Assembly (NCBI GenBank): GCA_024278555.1
Contig: JAJRSX010000051.1
Location: forward strand, 1 to 22,967
Direction of reading: 5' to 3'
Length of the DNA stretch: 22,967 nt
Source: a bacterium
GTDB lineage: Bacteria; CG2-30-53-67; CG2-30-70-394
Of the stretch, positions 8,501-17,009 are shown one piece after another. The position numbers and the translations under genes were made by a program. Within the stretch, counting starts at the first letter, position 1, and each line of letters opens with the position of its first letter. A model generated the notes under the pieces. It ran no database searches and was not told the origin of the DNA. It was given only the letters and a program-made list of their open reading frames with translations.

Positions 8501-11500
8501 GACTGCGATGACACCAACCCCCTGGCCCACCCGGGCCGGGTAGAGATCCGCCACAACGGCTTCGACGACGACTGCGACACGGCCACACCGGACGACTACG
8601 CCGACACCTTCATCGTCGCCACCGACGACTCCGGCCGGGTCTACGTCGCCTCCTCCAACGGCGACGGCACCTGGTCCAACTACCGCCAGGAGGCAGCCCT
8701 CTCCAGCACCCTCCGCGGCGTCGCCATCGAGGACTTCGACGGCGACAACGACCTCGACTTCCTCATCCCGGAGATCTCCGACAACCGCAACCTGAAGATG
8801 CACCTCTTCGCCAATGACGGCGCGGAAAACTTCACCGACCTCGGGGTGGTGGCGGAGAGCGGCGTCTCCACCGGCCGCGCCTACGGCATGGCCGCGGGCG
8901 ATTTCAACCACGACGACCACGCCGACTTCATCGTCAGCCGCAACGGGCGCTACGTCATCATCGGCCTCGGCGACGGCGCCGGCGGCTTCACCGTGACCGA
9001 GACGGACACCGGCCTCTCCTCCGGCCGCGGGATCGACGTGGCCGACTTCGACCACGACGGCCACCTCGACTACGTGCGGGCGGTCTACTCCTCCGGTCAG
9101 ATCACCCTCTTCCACGGCAACGGCGACGGCACCTTCACCTCCCTCGGGGTGGTCGCCGACGCGGGTAGCGACCCGTACGGCGTGGCCGCCGCGGACTTCA
9201 ACGAGGACGGCCACATCGACATCCTCGCCAACGCCGGCGGCTCCGGGGATGCCACCTTCTTTGCCGGCAACGGCGACAACACCTTCCAGGCCGGTGTCGC
9301 GGTCCCCTCGATCGACTTCAACAACTACGGCAAGTACGGCGCCTACGACTTCAACCGCGACGGCCACCAAGACCTGATCACCGTCAGCCATACATCCAGG
9401 GTCATCCGCTATTACCCGGGCAACGGTGACGGCACCTTCGGCGCGGCGGTCCAGGTGAACACGAGCAACACCGCGAGCAACGTCCTCGGCGTGGCGGCGC
9501 CGCCGGGACCGAATCGTGCCGGGGGACCGACGGCGATCGCCCTCCCCTATTCGACCGTCGACACGATCGGCGCCACCGTCGCCTTCGACGGCTCCCTCTC
9601 CTACGACGACGGCGCCATCGTCTCCTACGGGTGGGACTTCGATGACACCACCAGCGACACCGGCGCCACCCCGAGCCACGCCTTCCCCTCGGTAGAGGGC
9701 GACTACGGGGTCGAGCTGTCGGTCACCGACGACGTGGGTAACGTCGACATCGACCGCGCCTTCGTGCGCCTCCTCGGGGCGCTGCCGGTCGCCGTGGCCG
9801 GGGGCCCCTACACCTTTGGCGAGGCCTTCGCCAACGGCGGCATCTACACCGTGCCCCTGGACGGCTCCGGCTCCTCCGATGACGGCGCCGCACCCCTCCG
9901 CTACCAGTGGGATCTCGGTACCGAGGTCAACGAGACCTTTGCCGGTGGCGCCATCGATAGCTCCGTGTGGACCGCCTCCAGCAATGTCAGCGTGGCTGCC
10001 GGCGAGGCAGTGGTGGTCGGCGCCGGCGGCTGGGGGAGCCAGTACCTGGTCACGAACGGCACCATCACGCGCAGCGCCGGCCGTTCCGTTACCGGCCGCA
10101 TGCAGGTCGACGCCGGCGGCAACCGCTATGTGATGTGGGGGTTGAAAAACACCAACAACGACTACAACTACACCCAGTTCTATTACGCGATCTACTTCGC
10201 CAACAACGCGATCCAAATCTATGAGGGGGGCGCGTACCGAGGCCAGTTCGGGAGCTTCGCGGACAACACGAGCTACGACGTGCGCATCGACACCAAGGGG
10301 GCTGCGGGTGCGACCTACTACTTCCGCCCCACCGGCACCACCGCGTGGACCCGCCTCTACGACTCGACCTACTCGAACGCGACCACCTTCCGTTTTGGCG
10401 CCACCGTCCATAGCGGCACGATCCACCTCGACGACTTCCTCGCCCGGCAGAGCTCAACGGCGGAGCAGCCCAACGCCGTTTACAGCGACCTGGGCCTCCA
10501 CAATATATCTCTGACGGTGACCGACGGCGTCGGCCAGACCGACACCGACACCACCACCGTCACCCTCGTCGCCGGCGCCCCGCCGGTGGCCGATCCGGGC
10601 GGGCCGTACACCCCGGGTGAGGCGGCGGCGAGCTGCAACCAGTGGACCGTTGCCTTCGACGGCACCGGTTCCACCGACGACAACGCGATCTACACCTACA
10701 CGTGGGACTTCGGCGACGGCTCCACCGGGACCGGCGCGACGCCGACCCACACCTACGCCGCCCCCGGCACCTACACCGTCACCCTCACGGTGACCGACCA
10801 CGCCCTGCAGACGGACACCGCCACCACCACGGTGACCACCACCCCCGGTGCGCCCCCGGTGGCCGACGCCGGCGGTCCCTACACGGTGGACGAGACCGCC
10901 GCCAGCGGCGGCCTGTGGACGGTGACCCTCGACGGCACCGGCACCACCGACGACAACGGGATCTGCGACTACCAGTGGGACTTCGGCGACGGCGCCACCG
11001 GCAGCGGTCCGACGCCGAGCCACCAGTACGCGGCGGCGGGTGACTACACCATCACCCTGACGGTGCGTGACCATGCCCACCAGGCGAACAGTGCCACGGG
11101 CATCGTCCACGTGACCGTGAACGACCCGCCGGTGGCGGCCCACGGCGGGCCGTACGCGGTCGACGAGAACCAGGCGAGCGGCGGTAGCTACACCGCCACC
11201 TTCGACGCCGGCGCCTCCACCGACGACTTCGGGATCTGGAAGTATGAGTGGGACTTCGGCGACGGCGCCACCGGCAGCGGCGCCACCCCCACCCACGTCT
11301 ACACCGCCCCCGGCACCTATACCGTGACCCTCACGGTGACCGACAACGGCCGCCAGGCAACCACCACCTCCACCCTCATCGCGGTGACCACCAACGGCGC
11401 GCCGATCGCCGACGCCGGCCCGGCACAGACCACCGAGGTGGGCTTGCCCGTGACCCTCGACGCCACCGGCTCCACCGACGACGTGGGGATCTTCTCCTAC

Positions 11501-14500
11501 CTGTGGGACTTCGACCTGCCACCCTTCGCCGAAGGCTTCACCTCCGGCATCCTCGATACCGAAACCTGGAGCGCGTCGACCGGCGCGGCCGTCACCGGTA
11601 ACGAGGCCGTGGTGACAGGCGCCGGCTCCTGGGGCAACCGCTACCTGGTCACCACCGACACCTTCTCCCGTACCGCCGGTGACTCCTACACCGGCCGCAT
11701 CATGGTGGAGAGCGGCGGCAATCGTTACGTCATGTGGGGGCTGAAAAACACCAGCACCACCTACAGCTACACCCAGTTCCCCTACGCGATCTACTTCAAT
11801 AACGGCTCCATCAACATCTACGAGGACGGTAGTAACCGCGGTAGCTTCGGCAGCTTCACCGACGGCACCAGCTACGACGTGCGCATCGACCTCAAGGCGG
11901 CCGGCGCCACCTACTTCGTCCGCGAGACCGGGGCCCCCGCCTGGACCCAGCTCTACGACTCGACCTACTCGTCGACGACGCCCCTGCGGCTCGGGGCGAC
12001 GGTCCACAGCGGCATCATCCATCTCGACGACTTCGTCGGACCGCCTCCCGGCAGCGCGAGAAGCCACCTGCCGGCGACAGAGATCGCCTACCCGGCCGCG
12101 GGGACCTACCACCCGTCGGTGACGGTCACCGACAACGCCCTGCAGACGGACACCGACGCCACCGTCATCACCGTGGTAGTCGGCGCCGCGCCGGTGGCAA
12201 ACGCCGGTGGGCCGTACAGCACCAACGAGGATGTCCCCACCCGCTTCAACGGCCGCGCCTCCACCGATGACTTCGGCATCGAGTGGTACACGTGGGACTT
12301 CGGCGACGGCACCACCCTGACTACCCGCAACCCCTTTGCCGACCACCGATACACCGTGGCAGGCAGCTACACCGCTACCCTCACGGTGACCGACTTCGCC
12401 GGCCAGTCGGCGAGCGACTCGGTGACCGTCAACGTCTCCGCCGACCCGGTGGTGGCGTGCGTGCCGTGGCAGTTCACCGGCGGCGTCGAGGTGCCCCACG
12501 ACACCTGGTCGGGCAAACAGATCACCCTCAAGGGCGTGGTCTGGTCCCTGCACGGGCCCCTCACCTACACATGGGACTTCGGTGACGGCTCGGCCACAGT
12601 GAGCGGTACGGTCACCGACAACCGCCACATCCAGGCGAAGCATACCTACAGCGGTGTCGACGGCGCGCCGTTTGTCGCCACCCTCACGGTGACCGACGCC
12701 AACGGCCAAAGCGCCTCCGACTCATACCTCGTACGCATCCGCGCCAAGTCCCTGGAGATCGAGACCAACGTCGCCATCGACGAGGGGCTGTGGTACCTGC
12801 AAGGGGTCCAGTCCCGTTCGGAGACGAGCGGCCTCCTCTACGGTTCGTGGACCTACGGCGGCTACATCGCACACGCCACCGGCTCCGCGGTCCAGGCCTT
12901 CGAGATCAACGGACACCTCGAGTTCGGCGATGTGCGCGAAGACCCCTACGTGGAGACGGTCTCCCGTGGCCTCCACTCCCTCTTCTCACTCTTGCGGCCG
13001 GTCGGTATCGGCACGCAGACCTACGGCGACCCCGACACCAACGGCAACGGGATCGGGATCGAGGTGGCGAGCAGCCGGCCGATCTACGAGGGCGGCATGG
13101 TGATGGACGCCATCGCCTCCTCGGGGGCGGCGGCCAACTTTGCGGACAGCGGACCGTCAGGGGTTAAGGACCGAACCTACAAGCAGGTTATCCAGGACAT
13201 GGCCGACCAGTACGCCTGGGGCCAGTACGACCACGCCACCGTGGGCGGCGGCTGGCGCTATAGCTGGAACAGTGGGCCGGACAACTCCGCCTGCCAGTGG
13301 GCCGCCATCGGCCTGCACGCGGCCAAGGAGATCTTCGGTCTCGACACCCCCCAGTGGGTGAAGGATCGCAATGATGTCTGGCTCTCCTACAGCTTCAACG
13401 GCGCCGGCTTCGGCTACACCGGCGCCGGCAACGGCATCGCCCAGACGCCATCAGGGCTGGTGCAGATGTCCTTCGCCGGCAACGACACCACCGACCCGCG
13501 CTGGATCGCGGCGGAGAACACCATCACCAATAACTGGAGCTCCTGGTACCGGGGCACGAACAACTACTACGCCCTCTTCGCGGTCACCAAGTCGATGCGC
13601 CTGGCGCTCCCCAACCCGGTAGTCAACCTCACCGGTACCGGCGCCAACAACGGCCTCGACTGGTTCAATGATCCGGTGAGCGGCGTCGCCCGCACCCTGA
13701 TCGACGACGCCTTCGCCAGCTCCGACGGCTCCTTCTCCGGCAGCGGCTCGTGGGTACGGCAGCCGACGCGCACCGCCTGGGGGATCATCATGCTCACCCC
13801 GACGCTCTTCGTGCAGCCGCCGGTGGCCGACGCCGGCTCCGACCGGGTGTGGGGGGTCGACGTGCCGCTGACCCTGGACGGCTCGGGCTCCTTCCACCTC
13901 GACCCCTTCCGGTCGATCGTCAAGTACGAGTGGGACCTCGACGGAGATGGCGTCTTCGACACCACCTCCACCGACCCGACCACCACGGTGACCTACTCCT
14001 CCGCCGACTATCCGGCCGCGACCCTGCCGACCAACGTCACCGTCCGGCTGTGGGTCACCGACAACAACGTGCCGCCGAAGACCGACACGGACACGGCGGT
14101 GATCACCATCGCCGTGCCGCCGCACCCGCCGATCGCCGACGCGGGCGGCCCCTACACCTGCACCGCGGGCCTGCCCTGCACCCTCGACGGCTCCGGCTCG
14201 TTTGATATCGACCCCACCGACTTCATCACCGCGTGGGAGTGGGACACGAACAACGACGGGACCTTCGGCGACACCACCGGCAAGCTGCCGGTGATCACCT
14301 TCACCACCCCGGGCATCCACAACGTCGGCCTGCAGGTGTGGGATAACGCGGTCCTCAACGACACCAACGGCAACGGCGTCCAGGATCCGGAAGAGCGGCT
14401 CAACGACCACGATTTCACCACCGTGACCGTGGTCGCCAACCAGCCGCCGGTGGCCGACGCCGGTGGGCCGTATGCGGTGGATGAGGGGTCCAGCGTCACC

Positions 14501-16138
14501 CTCGACGGTTCCGCCTCCTCCGACCCGAACGGCGACGCCCTCACCTACAAGTGGGACCTCGACAACGACGGCGCCTACGACGACGGCAGCGGTGCCACCG
14601 CCCCCTTCGCCGGGATCGACGACGCCACCGCCACGGTCGGCTTGTGGGTCTCCGACGGGGCGCTCATCAACACGACGACCACCACGGTGGTGGTCAACAA
14701 CGTCTCCCCGGCGGTCATTGCCGGTCCCGACCAGGCGATCGACGAGGGCTCTACCGCCTCGGTCACCGCCACCTTCACCGACCCGGGGGTGCTCGACACC
14801 CACACCGCCGCCGTGGACTGGGGTGATGGCTCCGCTCCCGAGGCAGCGTCCGTCACCGAGGCGGGCGGCAACGGCTCCATCGCCGCTGGCCACGCCTATC
14901 CCCAGGACGGCACCTACACGGTGACGATCACCGTCACCGACGACGACTCCGGCGTGGGTCAGGCGACCCTGAAGGTCACCGTGCGCAACGCCGCCCCGGT
15001 GGTCGACGCCGGGCCGGACCAGGGCGCCGTCGCCGGCCAGACGGTGACCCTGCCACCCGCCACCTTCACCGACGCAGGCGTGCTCGACACCCACACCGCC
15101 ACGGTGGACTGGGGCGACGGCTCGGCCGTCGACACCGCCCCGGTCACCGAGGCAGGCGGCAGCGGCACCGCCTCGGGCGCCCATGCCTACTCCGCGCCGG
15201 GGCTCTACACGATCACCGTCACCGTCACCGACGACGGCGGCGCCTCCGGCTCGGATACCGCCAAGGTCCAGGTGGGCAATGGCAACGGACCTCCCACCGC
15301 GGACGCCGGCGGACCGTACACGGTGGACGAGGGGAGCGACGTGACCCTCGACGCCAGCGGCTCGACCGATCCGAACAGCGATCCGCTCACCTACGGGTGG
15401 GATCTCGATAACGACGGCGTGTACACCGACGCCACCACCGCCACCACCCTCTACCACGGCGTCGACGACGGCACCTATCCGGTGGCGGTGGAGGTCTCCG
15501 ACGGCGCCCTCAGCGACACCGCCGCGAGCCAGGTGGTGGTGAACAACGTGGCGCCCACCGTCACCGCCGGCCCCGACCTGACGATCACCGAGGGCGACCC
15601 CGTCGCCCTGGCGCCCGCCACCTTTACCGATCCGGGTACCAGCGACACCCACACCGCCACCCTCGATTGGGGTGATGGATCGCCCGTGGAGGCGGGTGCC
15701 GTAACCGAGGCCGGTGGCAACGGCTCGGTGGCCGGGAGCCACGCCTATCCCACCGCCGGTACCTACACGGTGATCGTCACGGTCACCGACGATGATGGCG
15801 GCGTGGGCTCGGCGAGCTTCCAGGTCGATGTCCGAATGGCGCAGCAGAAGCCCATCGACGACCTCACGGCGAGGCCGAAGCTCAACCAGGTACAGCTCGT
15901 GTGGACCTGTGCACCGGGTGCGGTGAGCTACAACATCTACCGCGGCAACACCGCGGGCGGCCCCTACACCCTCCTCGCGGCGGGTCACACGACGACCTAC
16001 TGCACCTATCTCGACCAGGGGCTCATTACCGGAACCACCTACCACTATGTGGTCACGTGGATCGACGCCTCGGGTCGCGAGTCGGCCTTCTCGAACGAGG
16101 CCGTCGCCAGCCCCACCACCCGCAGACGGGCCCGGTAG
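5525..16138 (+). CDS. Giant secreted multi-domain PKD/MopE/FG-GAP surface protein
   Basis: A 3537-residue exported protein, probably a surface or matrix adhesin. Residues 1-38 are a signal peptide ending HVARA. Residues 39-475 are an unrecognised N-terminal region, partly beta and then helical. Two PKD/Ig-like domains follow (478-655), eight MopE-type Cys/Asp repeats (658-1019), and an FG-GAP/VCBS propeller (1025-1317) with DFDHDGHLDY-type calcium loops. PKD domains then occupy about 1332-2406; two of them are interrupted by a duplicated module of about 175 residues (1468-1644 and 1999-2174). An alpha/alpha helical domain resembling terpene-cyclase repeats covers about 2409-2762 (GGWRYSWNSGPDNSACQWA). 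Seven more PKD-like domains (2765-3437) and a fibronectin-III domain (3439-3529) lead to the tail RRRAR. GAGAGAG precedes the ATG by about 5 nt. The protein has no PEP-CTERM tail and no visible type I secretion signal. A role in adhesion is inferred from domains. Confidence 0.9.
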   Translation: MKTSATLPSPSPRCHTAFQAGWLVLLAALLVVPHVARANSIVANHCDWSFNHITQFDVADTICVDGDIDNFSFVQFFADAYIVPNQVWSGGEALHDITSENRLVSSITGGGFFGETIGLPGGTPRGEYDLILDDPPNGHYDPGFDAIIGAGPEFAFRVVESGRPVPDVSQIKLRAAGLETHYSNMAIYWSQLLDLADALNMASAVAGGPLGILEYYIWKPYNDLTGDFARKIIGGYGPNPTPPPERQAFGVAGNAAKHWGDLARDPADPLFQVLVPLDLATVASETAAFSGPYTYPFTPIGTSQREADLVAWGNLSMEQAALVKALRRTFEKFQGADQAFDDPYAYLQARQLKKYADLLATNLTATIAAAQAARANLIATGDDALFDVTALAAFQQRVINSGLTADEINNILALGFTAADITEIELRIAGWQLPAADGRVSDQIDAVVADMTAGVADFQALATTSQALMDFLAPKITLTAPTAAAGGPYTGVQGSAIALDGSASSDPNGDALAFAWDLDGDGLFDDATGASATFQSNVEGSFPVGLKVSDPSGNSDITYAQVTVTSANDPPQITAFAPASTTPVATAAAPLAFSVTANDPDGDPLTYEWTVDGTVVSTATSFTYTPAITDAGHVLVQVTVSDGSPFSVDVKASRNVTVYSDADGDTYFSDVDCNDGDAAIHPGAPEVCDNADNNCDGTTDEGFDGDGDGFTTCALPTPDCDDADPATYPGAPEVCDSKDNNCNGTIDEGLFVDLDGDGVTACGGDCDDNDPNNFPGNVEVCDNQDNDCDTLIDEGFDADGDGFTTCALPTPDCDDTNAAIKPSAVEVCDLIDNNCDGAIDEGFDGDGDGVTTCGGDCDDADPNNYPGNVEACDHADNDCDGVVDNGFDLDGDGFTTCALPAPDCDDGDATTYPGAPELCDSKDNNCDGAIDEGVTADADGDGVTICAGDCDDTDPAIFPGNPEVCDAKDNDCNGLVDDGLDGDGDGFTTCAGDCDDTNPLAHPGRVEIRHNGFDDDCDTATPDDYADTFIVATDDSGRVYVASSNGDGTWSNYRQEAALSSTLRGVAIEDFDGDNDLDFLIPEISDNRNLKMHLFANDGAENFTDLGVVAESGVSTGRAYGMAAGDFNHDDHADFIVSRNGRYVIIGLGDGAGGFTVTETDTGLSSGRGIDVADFDHDGHLDYVRAVYSSGQITLFHGNGDGTFTSLGVVADAGSDPYGVAAADFNEDGHIDILANAGGSGDATFFAGNGDNTFQAGVAVPSIDFNNYGKYGAYDFNRDGHQDLITVSHTSRVIRYYPGNGDGTFGAAVQVNTSNTASNVLGVAAPPGPNRAGGPTAIALPYSTVDTIGATVAFDGSLSYDDGAIVSYGWDFDDTTSDTGATPSHAFPSVEGDYGVELSVTDDVGNVDIDRAFVRLLGALPVAVAGGPYTFGEAFANGGIYTVPLDGSGSSDDGAAPLRYQWDLGTEVNETFAGGAIDSSVWTASSNVSVAAGEAVVVGAGGWGSQYLVTNGTITRSAGRSVTGRMQVDAGGNRYVMWGLKNTNNDYNYTQFYYAIYFANNAIQIYEGGAYRGQFGSFADNTSYDVRIDTKGAAGATYYFRPTGTTAWTRLYDSTYSNATTFRFGATVHSGTIHLDDFLARQSSTAEQPNAVYSDLGLHNISLTVTDGVGQTDTDTTTVTLVAGAPPVADPGGPYTPGEAAASCNQWTVAFDGTGSTDDNAIYTYTWDFGDGSTGTGATPTHTYAAPGTYTVTLTVTDHALQTDTATTTVTTTPGAPPVADAGGPYTVDETAASGGLWTVTLDGTGTTDDNGICDYQWDFGDGATGSGPTPSHQYAAAGDYTITLTVRDHAHQANSATGIVHVTVNDPPVAAHGGPYAVDENQASGGSYTATFDAGASTDDFGIWKYEWDFGDGATGSGATPTHVYTAPGTYTVTLTVTDNGRQATTTSTLIAVTTNGAPIADAGPAQTTEVGLPVTLDATGSTDDVGIFSYLWDFDLPPFAEGFTSGILDTETWSASTGAAVTGNEAVVTGAGSWGNRYLVTTDTFSRTAGDSYTGRIMVESGGNRYVMWGLKNTSTTYSYTQFPYAIYFNNGSINIYEDGSNRGSFGSFTDGTSYDVRIDLKAAGATYFVRETGAPAWTQLYDSTYSSTTPLRLGATVHSGIIHLDDFVGPPPGSARSHLPATEIAYPAAGTYHPSVTVTDNALQTDTDATVITVVVGAAPVANAGGPYSTNEDVPTRFNGRASTDDFGIEWYTWDFGDGTTLTTRNPFADHRYTVAGSYTATLTVTDFAGQSASDSVTVNVSADPVVACVPWQFTGGVEVPHDTWSGKQITLKGVVWSLHGPLTYTWDFGDGSATVSGTVTDNRHIQAKHTYSGVDGAPFVATLTVTDANGQSASDSYLVRIRAKSLEIETNVAIDEGLWYLQGVQSRSETSGLLYGSWTYGGYIAHATGSAVQAFEINGHLEFGDVREDPYVETVSRGLHSLFSLLRPVGIGTQTYGDPDTNGNGIGIEVASSRPIYEGGMVMDAIASSGAAANFADSGPSGVKDRTYKQVIQDMADQYAWGQYDHATVGGGWRYSWNSGPDNSACQWAAIGLHAAKEIFGLDTPQWVKDRNDVWLSYSFNGAGFGYTGAGNGIAQTPSGLVQMSFAGNDTTDPRWIAAENTITNNWSSWYRGTNNYYALFAVTKSMRLALPNPVVNLTGTGANNGLDWFNDPVSGVARTLIDDAFASSDGSFSGSGSWVRQPTRTAWGIIMLTPTLFVQPPVADAGSDRVWGVDVPLTLDGSGSFHLDPFRSIVKYEWDLDGDGVFDTTSTDPTTTVTYSSADYPAATLPTNVTVRLWVTDNNVPPKTDTDTAVITIAVPPHPPIADAGGPYTCTAGLPCTLDGSGSFDIDPTDFITAWEWDTNNDGTFGDTTGKLPVITFTTPGIHNVGLQVWDNAVLNDTNGNGVQDPEERLNDHDFTTVTVVANQPPVADAGGPYAVDEGSSVTLDGSASSDPNGDALTYKWDLDNDGAYDDGSGATAPFAGIDDATATVGLWVSDGALINTTTTTVVVNNVSPAVIAGPDQAIDEGSTASVTATFTDPGVLDTHTAAVDWGDGSAPEAASVTEAGGNGSIAAGHAYPQDGTYTVTITVTDDDSGVGQATLKVTVRNAAPVVDAGPDQGAVAGQTVTLPPATFTDAGVLDTHTATVDWGDGSAVDTAPVTEAGGSGTASGAHAYSAPGLYTITVTVTDDGGASGSDTAKVQVGNGNGPPTADAGGPYTVDEGSDVTLDASGSTDPNSDPLTYGWDLDNDGVYTDATTATTLYHGVDDGTYPVAVEVSDGALSDTAASQVVVNNVAPTVTAGPDLTITEGDPVALAPATFTDPGTSDTHTATLDWGDGSPVEAGAVTEAGGNGSVAGSHAYPTAGTYTVIVTVTDDDGGVGSASFQVDVRMAQQKPIDDLTARPKLNQVQLVWTCAPGAVSYNIYRGNTAGGPYTLLAAGHTTTYCTYLDQGLITGTTYHYVVTWIDASGRESAFSNEAVASPTTRRRAR
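7498..8580 (+). repeat. Tandem MopE-type metal-binding-motif repeats inside the giant gene
   Basis: Eight imperfect repeats of about 135 bp, each encoding a DCDDxDPxxxPGxxEVCD..DNxCDGxxDEG unit, as in Cys/Asp-rich MopE-type putative metal-binding motifs. After the first repeat, two versions of the linker partly alternate: TTCALPTPDCDD-type (repeats 2, 4, 6) and CGGDCDD/CAGDCDD-type (repeats 3, 5, 7, 8). The last repeat loses its final Cys pair (RVEIRHNGFDDDCD). DNA identity between repeats is high enough for recombination or assembly collapse. Confidence 0.85.
9926..10455 (+). repeat. Duplicated inserted module, copy 1 (within a PKD domain)
   Basis: Encodes about 175 residues (NETFAGGAIDSSVW to LDDFLARQSS) that split a PKD domain after YQWDLG and before the closing HNISLTVTD strand. 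It shares blocks GGNRYVMWGLKNT, SYDVRID, LYDSTYS and GATVHSG.IHLDDF with copy 2 at 11520-12045. The beta-rich sequence resembles a LamG/concanavalin-like carbohydrate-binding sandwich, but I cannot confirm the family. Confidence 0.75.
11520..12045 (+). repeat. Duplicated inserted module, copy 2 (within another PKD domain)
   Basis: The second copy of the beta-rich module (AEGFTSGILDTETW to HLDDFVGPPP), inserted at the equivalent place of a different PKD domain, after YLWDFD and before YHPSVTVTD. I estimate by eye well over half identity to copy 1. Three uninterrupted PKD domains (about 10576-11390) lie between the copies. Confidence 0.75.
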
Positions 16139-16145
16139 ACCACAC

Positions 16146-16189
16146 CCTCGGGGGGGCGGACGGGAGACCATCCCGTCCGCCCCCCGAGG
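16146..16189 (+). terminator. Strong hairpin terminator after the giant gene
   Basis: Arms CCTCGGGGGGGCGGACGGGA and TCCCGTCCGCCCCCCGAGG pair over 19 bp with one bulged G around a GACCA loop, starting 8 bp after the stop codon. There is no U-tract downstream (CCAATCTTG), so it is either an atypical intrinsic terminator or an RNA-stabilising 3' hairpin. Confidence 0.75.
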
Positions 16190-16254
16190 CCAATCTTGAC
16201 ATCGGCCATCCGCATCGGGAGCCTCTCGGCTCACCCCACGCAGGAGGAGATGCC

Positions 16255-17007
16255 ATGGCTCAGCTCACTCTCGTCTTCGTCACCGCCCTCTGCACCCTTC
16301 CCGCGGTCGCGTTGGCCGCCGGCGATCCCGCTGGCAGCCTGCCGGATGCACGCCAGTCCAGATCCACCGCGGAGGCCGCCCTGCGCAACCCCAAGGTCCA
16401 GGACCTGGGCAACGGCCGCTTCCGCGTCGGCCTGATCGCGGTCGATCGGAACCGGCACCGCTTCACCGTCCCCGCGGTGGTCCACCAGAGCGAGGGGACC
16501 CAGGAGTTCATCCTCGCCACCAAGGGTGGATACAAGGGGTATGAGACGACCCTTGAGGCGGGCGCCACCGCGTACGAGTTCAACGTCGCCTGCCTGCTCA
16601 TCGGCCTCGACCCGAAGCACGCCCGCGCCTCGCGCTACCACTTCGACCCGAACAAGGCCGAAGGCGACCCCGTGGCCGTCTCCATCTCCTGGCAGGATGG
16701 GAAAAAGACCCGCCGTCTGGACGCCAACCAGATCGTCGTCGACAGCCGAACGGGCAAGCCGCTGGCCGATACCGGGTGGGTCTACACCGGCTCCACCTTC
16801 ACCCCGGACGGCTCCTTCCTGGCGCAGATGGACGGGGTCCTCATCGGCTTCGTCCACGACCCGGCGGCGATCATCACCACCGGCATGGGCGCGGGTCAGG
16901 GGGACTACGGCAGCATCGTCCCCAACACCAAGGCGCTGCCGCCCAGGGAGAGCCGGGTCACCGTGGAGGTGAAGGCGATCTCCGCACCGACTGCCTCGGC
17001 CAAGTGA
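16255..17007 (+). CDS. YdjY-domain secreted protein
   Basis: A 250-residue exported protein with a YdjY-like domain. Relatives occur in periplasmic proteins near redox or ferredoxin-type genes; the biochemical role is not established. Residues 1-22 form a signal peptide (LVFVTALCTLPAVALA, then AG). From about residue 55 the sequence follows the domain pattern: VPAVVHQSEGTQEFILATKG, YETTLEAGATAYEFNVACLL, IGLDP, then VAVSISWQDGKKTRRLDA, GWVYTGSTF, FLAQMDGVLIGFVHDPAAII and NTKALPP near the end. A consensus AGGAGG lies 7 nt before the ATG, so expression is probably strong. It is the first of three tightly packed genes; the next starts 2 nt after its stop. It follows the giant gene's terminator hairpin by 65 bp, so it should have its own promoter, which I could not identify. 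Confidence 0.83.
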   Translation: MAQLTLVFVTALCTLPAVALAAGDPAGSLPDARQSRSTAEAALRNPKVQDLGNGRFRVGLIAVDRNRHRFTVPAVVHQSEGTQEFILATKGGYKGYETTLEAGATAYEFNVACLLIGLDPKHARASRYHFDPNKAEGDPVAVSISWQDGKKTRRLDANQIVVDSRTGKPLADTGWVYTGSTFTPDGSFLAQMDGVLIGFVHDPAAIITTGMGAGQGDYGSIVPNTKALPPRESRVTVEVKAISAPTASAK

Positions 17008-17009
17008 CC

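Noticed and set aside
7498-8580. CRISPR array
   Set aside because: The repeats are long, degenerate, in frame and encode a known protein motif, with no unique spacers.
16196-16201. TTGACA as a -35 box for the YdjY operon
   Set aside because: The sequence 17 bp downstream (GAGCCT) is not a plausible -10 box.
8012-16234. Long open frames on the minus strand opposite the giant gene (8012-10426, 10454-12709, 13451-16234)
   Set aside because: Their translations are Gly/Val/Arg/His-rich low-complexity text mirroring the repeated, GC-biased codons of the real gene. They have no domains and no starts with ribosome sites.
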